A DNA stretch of 13,566 nt, taken from positions 26,324-39,889 of the forward strand of contig NVXN01000008.1 in assembly GCA_002733915.1 (NCBI GenBank), given 5' to 3'. Each line of letters starts with the position of its first letter. The first letter of the stretch is position 1. The translations under genes and the position numbers were made by a program. Positions 6,234-13,566 of this stretch are shown here, in pieces. The DNA comes from Aequorivita sp. Lineage in GTDB: Bacteria; Bacteroidota; Bacteroidia; Flavobacteriales; Flavobacteriaceae. A model generated the notes under the pieces. It made no database searches and was not told the DNA's origin. It saw only the letters and a list, made by a program, of their open reading frames with translations.

Positions 6234-6710
6234 TTGAACACACACAAAACATACACCGTTGAAGAAGCTACCAAGCGAATGGAACGCTATTGTACCTATC
6301 AGGAACGTTGCCATAAAGAAGTGCACCAAAAACTATATGAAATGCGGATGATTCCTGTAGCGGTGGATGAAATAATAGATCATTTGCTTAGGCACAATTT
6401 CTTAAACGAGACAAGGTTTGCCCAAGCGTTTGCAAGAGGAAAATTTAGAACCAAAAAGTGGGGTAGAAATAGGATCGTGAATGAATTAAAATTGCGTGAA
6501 ATATCAAAATACAACATTCAGATTGCGCTAAGGGAAATACCGGATTCAGAATATTACAAAATTTTTGAAGCTTTGGCAGAAAAGCGGTTGCAACAGTTGC
6601 ATGCGGAAAAAAATCTTCAGAAAAAGCGAAAAAAGCTGGCCGATTATCTTTTTTATCGCGGGTGGGAACCGGAGCTGGTGTACGGAAAAGTGGGAGAGAT
6701 TTCCAAATAG
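6234..6710 (+). CDS. recX: Regulatory protein RecX
   Basis: A RecX-family modulator of the RecA recombinase, 158 residues from this start. Repeats of short three-helix units are visible: VEEATKRMERYCTYQERCHKEV, then the IDHLLRHNFLNETRFAQAFARGKF region, then WGRNRIVNELKLREIS, and a C-terminal unit ending LADYLFYRGWEPELVYGKV. RFAQAFARGKF and WGRNRI are strongly RecX-like. The frame is open back to a TTG at 6186, but that codon lies within the rng terminator hairpin. I chose the TTG at 6234, which gives MNTHKTYTVEEA as in remembered homologues; the next option is the ATG at 6279, which would cut into the first repeat. recA is not in the window. The stop is only four bases from the stop of the convergent gene. 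Confidence 0.9.
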   Translation: MNTHKTYTVEEATKRMERYCTYQERCHKEVHQKLYEMRMIPVAVDEIIDHLLRHNFLNETRFAQAFARGKFRTKKWGRNRIVNELKLREISKYNIQIALREIPDSEYYKIFEALAEKRLQQLHAEKNLQKKRKKLADYLFYRGWEPELVYGKVGEISK

Positions 6711-6714
6711 ATTT

Positions 6715-7230
6715 TTAAATATTAAACGAGGCCCCAACATTCACCGAAACCTGATTATGAATCTTTTCCGCAGGACTTAACGAATCGGTATTGTATTTTG
6801 AAATGGGAACACTCACTTCGGTAAAAATCCCAAAGCCACTAGTAAAGAAATACCGTGCGCCCAAATGGCCGCCAAAGTTTTTTAAACTGGCATAAAGTCC
6901 GGGATAGACATCAAAGTTTTCATCTACATTTATCACGCTACCAAGGTTTGCATTGAAGCGAGCCCGAAAATCAAAGCGATCCTCAAATTTTGCAAACGGC
7001 TCTTTTTCGCCATCTGCATTTGTAATTTTATCAATTCCCAAAAGATAGGAAGAGGCCACGCCGAGCGAAATATTTTCGCCTACACCAAAATCAAGGCTTC
7101 CCATAATGCCGGTGCCGTTATTTTGAAAATTGGCACCAATCTGAAATTTAACGTCTCCCTGACCTGAATATGCTTGTGAAAAAGTTAGCTGAAAACAAAG
7201 AAGCGCAAAAACTGTTACGAAGACTTTCAT
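6715..7230 (-). CDS. Secreted outer-membrane beta-barrel-type protein, DUF6646-like
   Basis: A 171-residue protein with a clear signal peptide (MKVFVTVFALLCFQLTFSQA, likely cut after Ala20). The mature part begins YSGQGDVKFQIGANFQNNGTG and alternates glycine, aromatic and polar residues in beta-strand-like blocks: SLDFGVGENISLGVASSYLLG, FRARFNANLG, GGHLGARYFF, FGIFTEVSVP. It ends in NVGASFNI, with a hydrophobic and aromatic C-terminus as in outer-membrane barrels. It resembles the flavobacterial family I remember as DUF6646; the name is tentative. The frame is open upstream to 7308, but the ATG at 7230 puts the signal peptide at the N-terminus and is the better start. It follows the cupin gene by 40 bases and probably has its own promoter. 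Function unknown. Confidence 0.8.
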   Translation of the reverse strand: MKVFVTVFALLCFQLTFSQAYSGQGDVKFQIGANFQNNGTGIMGSLDFGVGENISLGVASSYLLGIDKITNADGEKEPFAKFEDRFDFRARFNANLGSVINVDENFDVYPGLYASLKNFGGHLGARYFFTSGFGIFTEVSVPISKYNTDSLSPAEKIHNQVSVNVGASFNI

Positions 7231-7246
7231 TTTTGAAAAATTAAAG

Positions 7247-7275
7247 GAAAGATACTGAATTCTTAAGAAATCAAA
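7247..7275 (-). promoter_or_regulatory. Possible promoter of the beta-barrel gene
   Basis: On the minus strand TTTG (7275-7272) overlaps the TGA stop of the cupin gene and is followed after 17 bases by TATCTTTC (7254-7247), one mismatch from TAnnTTTG. It sits 17 bases before the chosen ATG at 7230, which also supports that start. Confidence 0.45.
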
Positions 7276-8134
7276 GCGCTTTATGGGTTCGAAGAATTGC
7301 CTGTTCATTCTTCCAATCGATCCATTTTTGGCCTTTCAGTTTTCGCATCAATTGATCGAAATAGCGCATAAAGGCTATATTATAAACAGCTTTAGCCAAG
7401 TTCTTTGGATTTCTCGGAATGGCGCGTAAGCTCATTGAAAAACCAGGAGTCATGTAACGCATATAGTGCCAATAACCTTCGGGCATATACAGCACGTTTC
7501 CATGTTCCAAATTGGCAATATAACCTTCGGCTTTTTTCAACGCCGGCCATTTTTCATAATCTGGATTATGAAAGTCAATATCTTCACGAGTAATCAATGA
7601 ATGCGGAATTTTGTAGAGGTAATCGTTCTGGTTTTGGTCAAAAAGGATCACTTCTTTTTTTCCCTCGAAGTGGAAATGAAAAATGTTTGCCAAATCGATA
7701 TCGTAATGCATAAACGTGTATGAATCCTTTCCGCCGAAGAAAAGCATGGGCAGGCTTTTCATAAGTTTCAGCCCAAAATCCGGATACTCAAAATCTTTTT
7801 GAAGCTGCGGAACCTCCTTTAAAATATTCCAAAGAAATATACGGTATTTAGTAGGTTCTGTTTTCAGCAACTCTACATAATCGCGCATCTTCATTTGTGC
7901 GTGCGGCTCATTGAAACCATCTTCGTGGCTCACCGGGCGGTTATCGTATAAGGGAACCGTTTTGTCGCCGGCTACCTCGGCCATATAGTCGAGATCCCAT
8001 TTTTGAAAAGCGGGCCAATCCTTGACAAACCTCTCGATGACAACTGGTTTTTGGGGCCTAAAGTACTTCTGTAAAAAATCTTCTTTGGTAATGTTCTCTA
8101 CCCTGTCAATCTCCTTTAAATGCATAGCTTTCAT
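7271..8134 (-). CDS. Cupin-like (JmjC/Cupin_8) family protein
   Basis: A 287-residue protein of the JmjC-related cupin group (Cupin_8), whose characterised members are Fe(II)- and 2-oxoglutarate-dependent hydroxylases of proteins or other substrates. The N-terminal part has PQKPVVIERFVKDWPAFQKW (27-46), typical of this family. The metal site is visible: His143 and Asp145 in FMHYDID, and His223 in MPEGYWHYM. A second His/Phe-rich strand (NIFHFHFEGKKEVILF, 150-165) continues the core. The substrate cannot be told from the sequence. The ATG at 8134 (MKAMHLKEIDRV) is given; the ATG at 8125 (MHLKEIDRV) is equally possible and fits better with a promoter whose predicted start site is about 8136. 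It precedes the beta-barrel gene on the same strand. Confidence 0.85.
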   Translation of the reverse strand: MKAMHLKEIDRVENITKEDFLQKYFRPQKPVVIERFVKDWPAFQKWDLDYMAEVAGDKTVPLYDNRPVSHEDGFNEPHAQMKMRDYVELLKTEPTKYRIFLWNILKEVPQLQKDFEYPDFGLKLMKSLPMLFFGGKDSYTFMHYDIDLANIFHFHFEGKKEVILFDQNQNDYLYKIPHSLITREDIDFHNPDYEKWPALKKAEGYIANLEHGNVLYMPEGYWHYMRYMTPGFSMSLRAIPRNPKNLAKAVYNIAFMRYFDQLMRKLKGQKWIDWKNEQAILRTHKAL

Positions 8135-8141
8135 TAACGCG

Positions 8142-8149
8142 CAAATTTA
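8142..8149 (-). promoter_or_regulatory. Possible -7 promoter element of the cupin gene
   Basis: TAAATTTG (8149-8142 on the minus strand) is a perfect TAnnTTTG element, but I see no good TTG at the -33 distance. Seven-base inverted repeats, TTAACGC (8134-8140) and GCGTTAA (8176-8182), flank it. Transcription would begin about 8136, making the ATG at 8134 nearly leaderless. Confidence 0.4.
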
Positions 8150-8189
8150 CAAATCCTGCAGAAATTGTAACAGTAGCGTTAATATAACT

Positions 8190-9233
8190 TTAAGGTTTTA
8201 AATTATCGACCCATTTTGGATTGTGGGGATCTGTGGCATCGTATAATTCAATTTTCAACTTTTTCGCTAATTCCTTGCCCATGAAAATTGCGGCATCTAC
8301 TTTGTTTTGAACAGAAAGATTGAAATATTTGTTTTTATTGTACCAAAGATTAATAAGGTATTTGGATTCATCTTTCTTAAAAACTGAGATATAATCTAGA
8401 CTTTTTAAAGCGCGCCAATTCCCAACTTTTATTGGTCCAACTCTACGGATAATCTTGTACTGATTATTTTTAAAATCAAATTGATAATCTTTAACAACTG
8501 AAAAACTGACGCCAGTCATAAACAAGATTATTGTTATTTCCAAAATATCAAAATATGCAACAATCCTTTTGTTTGAGACCTCTAGTGAAAAAGTTGTATA
8601 GAAAAAATAAAAACTCACTAATGCTCCTGTATAAAATAATGCCGCAATTAATATTTGCCAAAATGGCCTTTTTCCTTCAGAAATATGCGCATCGATGGTG
8701 CGTTCGTCTTCGGCTATCTCAATTGGCTCATTTTCTTCAGTCTGATAAACATACTCTGTATTTGGAGTATAAAAATCAATAGAAAGATTTTGAGCCAAAT
8801 CTTTTCCTACCTCAATAGCGTCTTGTTTTTTTTTAAATATGTCTATGGAGTAGTGCTTATTCTGGTTATACCATAACTTAAGGTCAAACAATCCGTCCAG
8901 GTTTTCAAAAACCGAAAGATAATTGAGAGTTTCAAACTTTCTCCATCTCCCGTAACTAAGTGGGCCAACCCGTTTAACTATTTTATATCTTTTGTTTTTA
9001 AAATCGAAGTGAAAATCCTTTACCATTGAAAAGACAATACCTAGAACAACTAAAGGAAGTATCAAAGAACAAGCAACTAGGAGAGCCCCGCTAGCGGATG
9101 TAAATTCGGAAGGAACATAGTTGGTATAAGAGTTGAAAGGGATATAGAGGGCAAGCGTAAAACAAATTGCTGGAAAAATAAGTTTCCACCATGGTTTACT
9201 TCCTTTTGAAATATATGTGTGTTTGCTGTTCAA
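8190..9233 (-). CDS. Unrecognised membrane protein with two tandem copies of one module
   Basis: A protein of 347 residues that I do not recognise. It is an internal duplication: each half has two hydrophobic helices followed by a soluble domain of about 90 residues. Helices are near 17-33 and 47-70 in copy A, and 192-214 and 224-245 in copy B. The soluble blocks, residues 68-155 and 244-331, align without gaps at 41 of 88 identical positions, period 176. Shared motifs are FDFKN, RVGP, GxWR and LWYNxNK. The halves are joined by an acidic linker (about 165-183). The frame is open to a TTG at 9257, but that codon lies in the atpC terminator stem; the TTG at 9233 makes the N-terminus match the start of copy B and is preferred. 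No ATG exists before the first helix. A run of nine A residues is at 8825-8833. The soluble domains probably face the cytoplasm. Confidence 0.8.
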   Translation of the reverse strand: MNSKHTYISKGSKPWWKLIFPAICFTLALYIPFNSYTNYVPSEFTSASGALLVACSLILPLVVLGIVFSMVKDFHFDFKNKRYKIVKRVGPLSYGRWRKFETLNYLSVFENLDGLFDLKLWYNQNKHYSIDIFKKKQDAIEVGKDLAQNLSIDFYTPNTEYVYQTEENEPIEIAEDERTIDAHISEGKRPFWQILIAALFYTGALVSFYFFYTTFSLEVSNKRIVAYFDILEITIILFMTGVSFSVVKDYQFDFKNNQYKIIRRVGPIKVGNWRALKSLDYISVFKKDESKYLINLWYNKNKYFNLSVQNKVDAAIFMGKELAKKLKIELYDATDPHNPKWVDNLKP

Positions 9234-9246
9234 GGTACAATAATAG

Positions 9247-9286
9247 AAAAATCCCAAATTCCTTTAATGTGGAATTCGGGATTTTT
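9247..9286 (-). terminator. Terminator after atpC
   Basis: AAAAATCCC-A-AATTCC (9247-9262) pairs with GGAATT-C-GGGATTTTT (9271-9286), 15 base pairs with one mismatch and an eight-base loop. Read on the minus strand it follows atpC by 24 bases and ends in a T run; on the plus strand it also has a T tail, so it may work both ways. Confidence 0.8.
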
Positions 9287-9309
9287 TATTTAAAACCTTA
9301 GAGGTGTAT

Positions 9310-9585
9310 TTAATCAGCAAGAACCATCACGCGGTTATTGTTACATTCTACAGTTCCGCCAGAAATTGGGAGTACCCATTTTCCATCCTCTTGTGTAAAT
9401 TTCTTTTGGAATCCCTCCGCGATGGTCGGGTTTCCTTTAAACTTCACTTTACCTTCCTGCAAAACGGAAACGATAGGAGCGTGGTTGTTGAACATTTGGA
9501 ATTCGCCCTCCACACCCGGAACGGTTATGCTTTCTACCTCGCCGGCTACCAATGATGCTTCTGGGGTTACTATTTCTAAGTACAT
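9310..9585 (-). CDS. atpC: ATP synthase F1 epsilon subunit, short form
   Basis: The epsilon subunit of the F1Fo ATP synthase, part of the central rotor stalk. It has only 91 residues, against about 130-140 in E. coli. The whole protein is the N-terminal beta-sandwich: MYLEIVTPEASLVAGEVESI (1-20), then VPGVEGEFQMFNNHAPIVSVL (22-42) with the conserved GxFxxxxxHAP pattern, and ISGGTVECNNNRVMVL (74-89). The C-terminal pair of helices, which in other bacteria can extend and inhibit ATP hydrolysis, is absent. The stop is clean and a terminator follows, so this is not a truncation; short epsilon subunits are known in this phylum. It lies downstream of atpD across a 76-base gap that forms a large hairpin. 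Confidence 0.95.
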   Translation of the reverse strand: MYLEIVTPEASLVAGEVESITVPGVEGEFQMFNNHAPIVSVLQEGKVKFKGNPTIAEGFQKKFTQEDGKWVLPISGGTVECNNNRVMVLAD

Positions 9586-9603
9586 ATTTTTTAGTTGTTT
9601 GTT

Positions 9604-9656
9604 GTTAGTTGATAGTTGTTGGAAGTTCTATCAACCAACAACTATCAACCATTAAC
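9604..9656 (-). repeat. Intercistronic hairpin between atpD and atpC
   Basis: GTTGATAGTTGTTGG (9608-9622) and CCAACAACTATCAAC (9635-9649) are perfect 15-base inverted repeats with a 12-base loop; outer GTTA/TAAC (9604-9607 with 9653-9656) adds four pairs across a bulge. CTATCAACC occurs twice (9628-9636 and 9642-9650), so GTTGATAG can pair with either copy. It fills most of the gap between the two coding regions and may be an mRNA processing or stabilising element, or a dispersed repeat. Confidence 0.75.
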
Positions 9657-9661
9657 TAATT

Positions 9662-11182
<1,521 letters not shown>

Positions 11183-11228
11183 TTATAGTTATCTAAGGGC
11201 GAAAATACCACCCCTATTTTGAACGGTG

Positions 11229-11261
11229 CAAAGATAGTTTTTTCTGAATGAAATTTGCAAT
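11229..11261 (-). promoter_or_regulatory. Promoter of atpD-atpC
   Basis: On the minus strand ATTG (11261-11258) is followed after 21 bases by TATCTTTG (11236-11229), a perfect -7 element. Transcription should start near 11223, giving a leader of about 55 bases before the ATG at 11167. This shows that atpDC is an independent transcription unit. Confidence 0.75.
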
Positions 11262-11334
11262 GGAAATCTTTAAAAAATTTGATGTTATTATGGAAAAGCA
11301 ATAACAACTTATATATCCCCTTAACTCTTACTAA

Positions 11335-12228
11335 TTAAAGCTTTTCACATAAACCTCTAACTTCTTTACCGAAAAGTGTAATAATTTTTTTCTGAAGCAA
11401 ATCATCTTTGGAAATGCTGCGCCCGTCAATTTCAACAACGGGCGTAAGTTCGCCCATAGTTCCCGTTGCGAAAACGCCATCGGCATTGTAGAATTGTGAA
11501 AGGGTGATGTCTGCTTCAATGATTTCAATGTTGTGCTTTTTGCACATTTCAATAACTGAATTTCGAGTGATTCCGGGCAAGCAAGCGTGACCAAAAGGGG
11601 TAAACACCTTTCCATTTTTCACCATAAAAAGATTGCTTCCATTCAGTTCTGCAATAAAACCGCGATCGTCAAGCATTAAACCGGCATCTTTTCCAGCTAC
11701 GTTTGCTTGAATTTTTGCAATAATATTATTGAGCAAATTGTTGTGGTGAATTTTACTGTCCAAAAACTGTGGAGAATTGCGCCGTTGACTGGTGCTGATT
11801 ACTTTTATACCGTGATCATTATCATAAACCAACGGTTTCCATTCGGCCAAAACAATAAGGCAAGAGCCATTTTGGTTTAACCTTGGGTCCATTCCGCTGG
11901 TTATTTTTTCACCTCGCGTCAGTGTTAAACGAATATGCGTATCATCCATCATTGCATTTGCATCAAGTGTTTGTTTAATTGCTTTTTTGATGAAGTCTTT
12001 AGAAGGAATATCTGCAAATAGTAGCGTTTTTGCAGATTCCTGCAGACGTGTTAAATGTTTATCCAGACAAACCACCCCTTCGGGATATACGCGCAACCCT
12101 TCCCAAACGGCATCACCGCCCTGCACCGAGCTATCAAAAACCGAAACTTTTGCTTCGCTTCGTGGATATAATCTGTCTTTTATAAAAACTTGGATGTTAT
12201 CGTTTTTTGGATTGGATTTTTGAAGCAT
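11335..12228 (-). CDS. Class IV (branched-chain/D-amino acid type) PLP aminotransferase
   Basis: A 297-residue fold-type IV PLP enzyme. SVFDSSVQGGDAVWEGLRVY (29-48) is the family start motif. SKIHHNNLLNN (158-168) carries Lys159, the expected Schiff-base lysine. FIAELNGSNLFMV (191-203), LPGITR (217-222) and ATGTMGELTPV (254-264) form the rest of the cofactor site. The family includes branched-chain aminotransferase, D-amino acid aminotransferase and aminodeoxychorismate lyase; the sequence looks nearest to the branched-chain-like group but I cannot fix the substrate. The ATG at 12228 is nine bases after the stop of the sulfotransferase-like gene, so the two form an operon and probably act together. 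Only a weak hairpin (11283-11306) lies beyond the stop. Confidence 0.9.
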   Translation of the reverse strand: MLQKSNPKNDNIQVFIKDRLYPRSEAKVSVFDSSVQGGDAVWEGLRVYPEGVVCLDKHLTRLQESAKTLLFADIPSKDFIKKAIKQTLDANAMMDDTHIRLTLTRGEKITSGMDPRLNQNGSCLIVLAEWKPLVYDNDHGIKVISTSQRRNSPQFLDSKIHHNNLLNNIIAKIQANVAGKDAGLMLDDRGFIAELNGSNLFMVKNGKVFTPFGHACLPGITRNSVIEMCKKHNIEIIEADITLSQFYNADGVFATGTMGELTPVVEIDGRSISKDDLLQKKIITLFGKEVRGLCEKL

Positions 12229-12237
12229 TTTTTTTGG

Positions 12238-12960
12238 TTATGAGTTGGTTAAAATATTATTTTTTAAAGTTTCGTAAAAAGGTAAAGCTTCTTCCAACAA
12301 AGGCTTCAAATGTTTTGGCAACGGCGCGGAGCTACTTTTTTGTACAACAAAGCCTTCAGAATTGTGCACGTTTCCGTACCAATGTTTTGCCCAAATACCA
12401 TCTTCCGGAATACCGCCTTTTTCCCAACTTAGCATTTTTTCCGAAAATGGAATGTTTAGCAAATCGCATAGTTTTTTGAGATAGGCTTGGGGATTTTTTA
12501 AAAGTTCATCACTGTCTATTACAATTGGTGTTTTCCCGTTTTTCTTCAAAAATAAAAATATTTCCGAAGCTTTTTTTATGCCGATATCATTCAAGGTCGG
12601 CGTATGGATTACTTTTGAAAATGAGGCAATCAATTTTTTTGGATGACGAATTAAAATCACATTTGTCCAATTGAGAATAAAATGAGGGGATTCGGTTAAA
12701 TAATGATGCGCCATTCCCTTTACAAATACGTTGTTCTTTTCTGAAAGTGAATTGATACGTTCGACTACTTTTTCTTCCTTCAATTCCATGGTTTGAAGAA
12801 TTTCCTTTTGCGCAGGATGTTCATTTTCCACCAAAGCGTTTTTCAGATAAAATCCATAAAAAGGTTCGTCCAAAACCGTCATATCTTCCCGCTGCGCAAA
12901 AGAATACATAAGCGCCGTGGAAAGGTTTCGTGGTCCCGAAATGAGATTAATCACTTTCAT
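12238..12960 (-). CDS. P-loop sulfotransferase-like protein
   Basis: A 240-residue protein. It opens with VINLISGPRNLSTALMYSFAQ (3-23), in which SGPRNLST (8-15) is a P-loop variant of the sulfotransferase 5'-phosphosulfate-binding loop. DEPFYGFYL (31-39) follows. VILIRHPKKLIASFSK (101-116) matches the 3'-phosphate-binding region of sulfotransferases (RxP followed by a serine). The C-terminal part has HWYGNVHNSEGF (193-204). Fold and cofactor loops suggest a PAPS-dependent sulfotransferase or a relative that has taken another job; the acceptor is unknown. It is the first gene of a two-gene unit with the class IV aminotransferase. The ATG at 12960 abuts an 18-base palindrome. I found no convincing promoter match. 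Confidence 0.8.
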   Translation of the reverse strand: MKVINLISGPRNLSTALMYSFAQREDMTVLDEPFYGFYLKNALVENEHPAQKEILQTMELKEEKVVERINSLSEKNNVFVKGMAHHYLTESPHFILNWTNVILIRHPKKLIASFSKVIHTPTLNDIGIKKASEIFLFLKKNGKTPIVIDSDELLKNPQAYLKKLCDLLNIPFSEKMLSWEKGGIPEDGIWAKHWYGNVHNSEGFVVQKSSSAPLPKHLKPLLEEALPFYETLKNNILTNS

Positions 12961-12977
12961 AGTTTAAATTTAAACTA
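12960..12977. promoter_or_regulatory. 18-base palindrome at the start of the sulfotransferase-like gene
   Basis: TAGTTTAAATTTAAACTA is a perfect palindrome that begins with the A of the start codon (minus strand) and extends upstream. It could be an operator or simply AT-rich sequence. Confidence 0.4.
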
Positions 12978-13111
12978 CTTAAAAGAATTTTGTAACAATT
13001 TGCCCAAAAGATTTACAAATAGGGTATGAAATGCCATTAACAATTTGTAAACCAACCGAAGATGTATAATTAAGGTATTCCATCTTCCGCTTTATTAAAT
13101 ATTTTATAGAG

Positions 13112-13288
13112 ATGAAAAAGATTATCATAATAAACGCATTGATATGGGGGGTGCTCCTACTCGGGTCAGCAGCTTTATTTAGGGACCATCCAAATGTTAA
13201 GTATTCGTTTTTTGGAATTTTAATCGCTTATTCAATAATACATGGGCTACTTGCAAATTTTGCGAAGCGGAATAAAGTAAAAACTTAG
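13112..13288 (+). CDS. Small two-helix membrane protein, unknown function
   Basis: A 58-residue frame from ATG to TAG. The protein starts MKKIIIINALIWGVLLLGSAA and has two hydrophobic segments (about 4-22 and 31-48) joined by a short polar loop with FRDHPNVKYS, ending in the basic tail NFAKRNKVKT. This is a good helical hairpin with positive charge on both ends, so both termini probably lie in the cytoplasm. It is divergent from the sulfotransferase-like gene, with a 151-base gap, and converges on the partial gene at the right edge. No family recognised. Coding is supported by the start, the membrane pattern and the lack of any competing frame, but no conservation could be checked. Confidence 0.6.
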   Translation: MKKIIIINALIWGVLLLGSAALFRDHPNVKYSFFGILIAYSIIHGLLANFAKRNKVKT

Positions 13289-13310
13289 AGTTCCTAATCT
13301 ATTTTTTTGC

Positions 13311-13566
13311 TTAAAATGAAGAGGTTTTAAAATATAGCTCCCTATAATTTGCAGTCGTAAGATATTCACTGCGCAATTGGTCAAGATATTTTAAGATGGA
13401 TTTGAGATTAGGTTCAGTTTCTTTTAAATTGTCGTTAAGTTTGTCGTCGGTAACCGTTAAGGCTATATACCAAGTTCCCACGCGTGAGTAATGTATGTCT
13501 TCTAAAATTGCAGTGTTACCCTTGTTTTCTAGGGCAGCATCAACAATCATGGGAATTAAGTTAACG
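13311..13566 (-). CDS. Unknown protein, 3' part (runs off right edge)
   Basis: The frame ends at a TAA at 13311 and is open to base 13566. An ATG at 13550 exists, but the frame continues upstream as VNLIP before it, so this is most likely the C-terminal 84 residues of a longer protein. The visible part has a helix (LIPMIVDAALENKGN), a probable beta segment (RVGTWYIALTVTDD) and an amphipathic charged helix (LKSILKYLDQLRSEYLTTANY), ending YRELYFKTSSF. It looks soluble and mixed alpha/beta. No family recognised. Confidence 0.55.
   Translation of the reverse strand, partial: VNLIPMIVDAALENKGNTAILEDIHYSRVGTWYIALTVTDDKLNDNLKETEPNLKSILKYLDQLRSEYLTTANYRELYFKTSSF

Noticed and set aside
7231..7308. 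26 extra residues on the beta-barrel protein
   Set aside because: They would bury the signal peptide and overlap both the cupin gene and the likely promoter; the ATG at 7230 fits better.
9234..9257. Longer N-terminus of the duplicated-module protein from the TTG at 9257
   Set aside because: The codon is inside the terminator stem after atpC, and the added residues have no counterpart in the second module.
11283..11306. Terminator after the aminotransferase gene
   Set aside because: Only a seven-base AT stem with no T run following on the minus strand; too weak to call.

Overview
The window looks like chromosomal DNA of a member of the Flavobacteriaceae (Bacteroidota). Three things point there: a gliding-motility pair (gldE, gldD), several start regions preceded by the Bacteroidota promoter pattern TTTG/TTG-N17-23-TAnnTTTG with no clear Shine-Dalgarno sequence, and protein families typical of the group (a 91-residue ATP synthase epsilon subunit, a GRNISKN-type HU, an RNase G without the CPxC zinc link). 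Everything is read from sequence and memory of families; no search was run.

Layout, left to right. 1-237 (-) is the 5' part of a small membrane protein gene that runs off the left edge. 329-3848 (-) is mutY - ssb - gldE - gldD, joining DNA repair and replication genes to gliding motility, with a good promoter in front of ssb. Divergent from mutY, 3979-4407 (+) holds an HU gene and a 30-codon gene for an extremely basic protein, closed by a perfect hairpin that overlaps its stop codon. rng (RNase G, 4629-6173) follows after a 221-base leader with long-range inverted repeats, then a strong terminator and recX (6234-6710). recX converges, with only four bases between stop codons, on a minus-strand pair: a cupin/JmjC-like protein (7271-8134) and a small beta-barrel-type secreted protein (6715-7230). 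8190-9233 (-) is an unrecognised membrane protein made of two tandem copies of one module.

9310-11167 (-) is atpD-atpC, a split ATP synthase unit without the other F1Fo genes, with its own promoter, a large hairpin between the two genes and a hairpin terminator after atpC. 11335-12960 (-) is a two-gene unit of a P-loop sulfotransferase-like protein and a class IV aminotransferase. The right end holds a 58-residue two-helix membrane protein (13112-13288, +) and the 3' part of an unknown minus-strand gene running off the edge.

Most of this is housekeeping sequence. I see no mobile element, CRISPR array, phage or defence island, or tRNA/rRNA gene. The points most worth a second look are the 30-residue basic protein (possible ribosomal protein), the rng leader, the atpD/atpC intercistronic hairpin, the duplicated-module membrane protein, and the sulfotransferase/aminotransferase pair. 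No stretch longer than about 300 bases lacks a gene.
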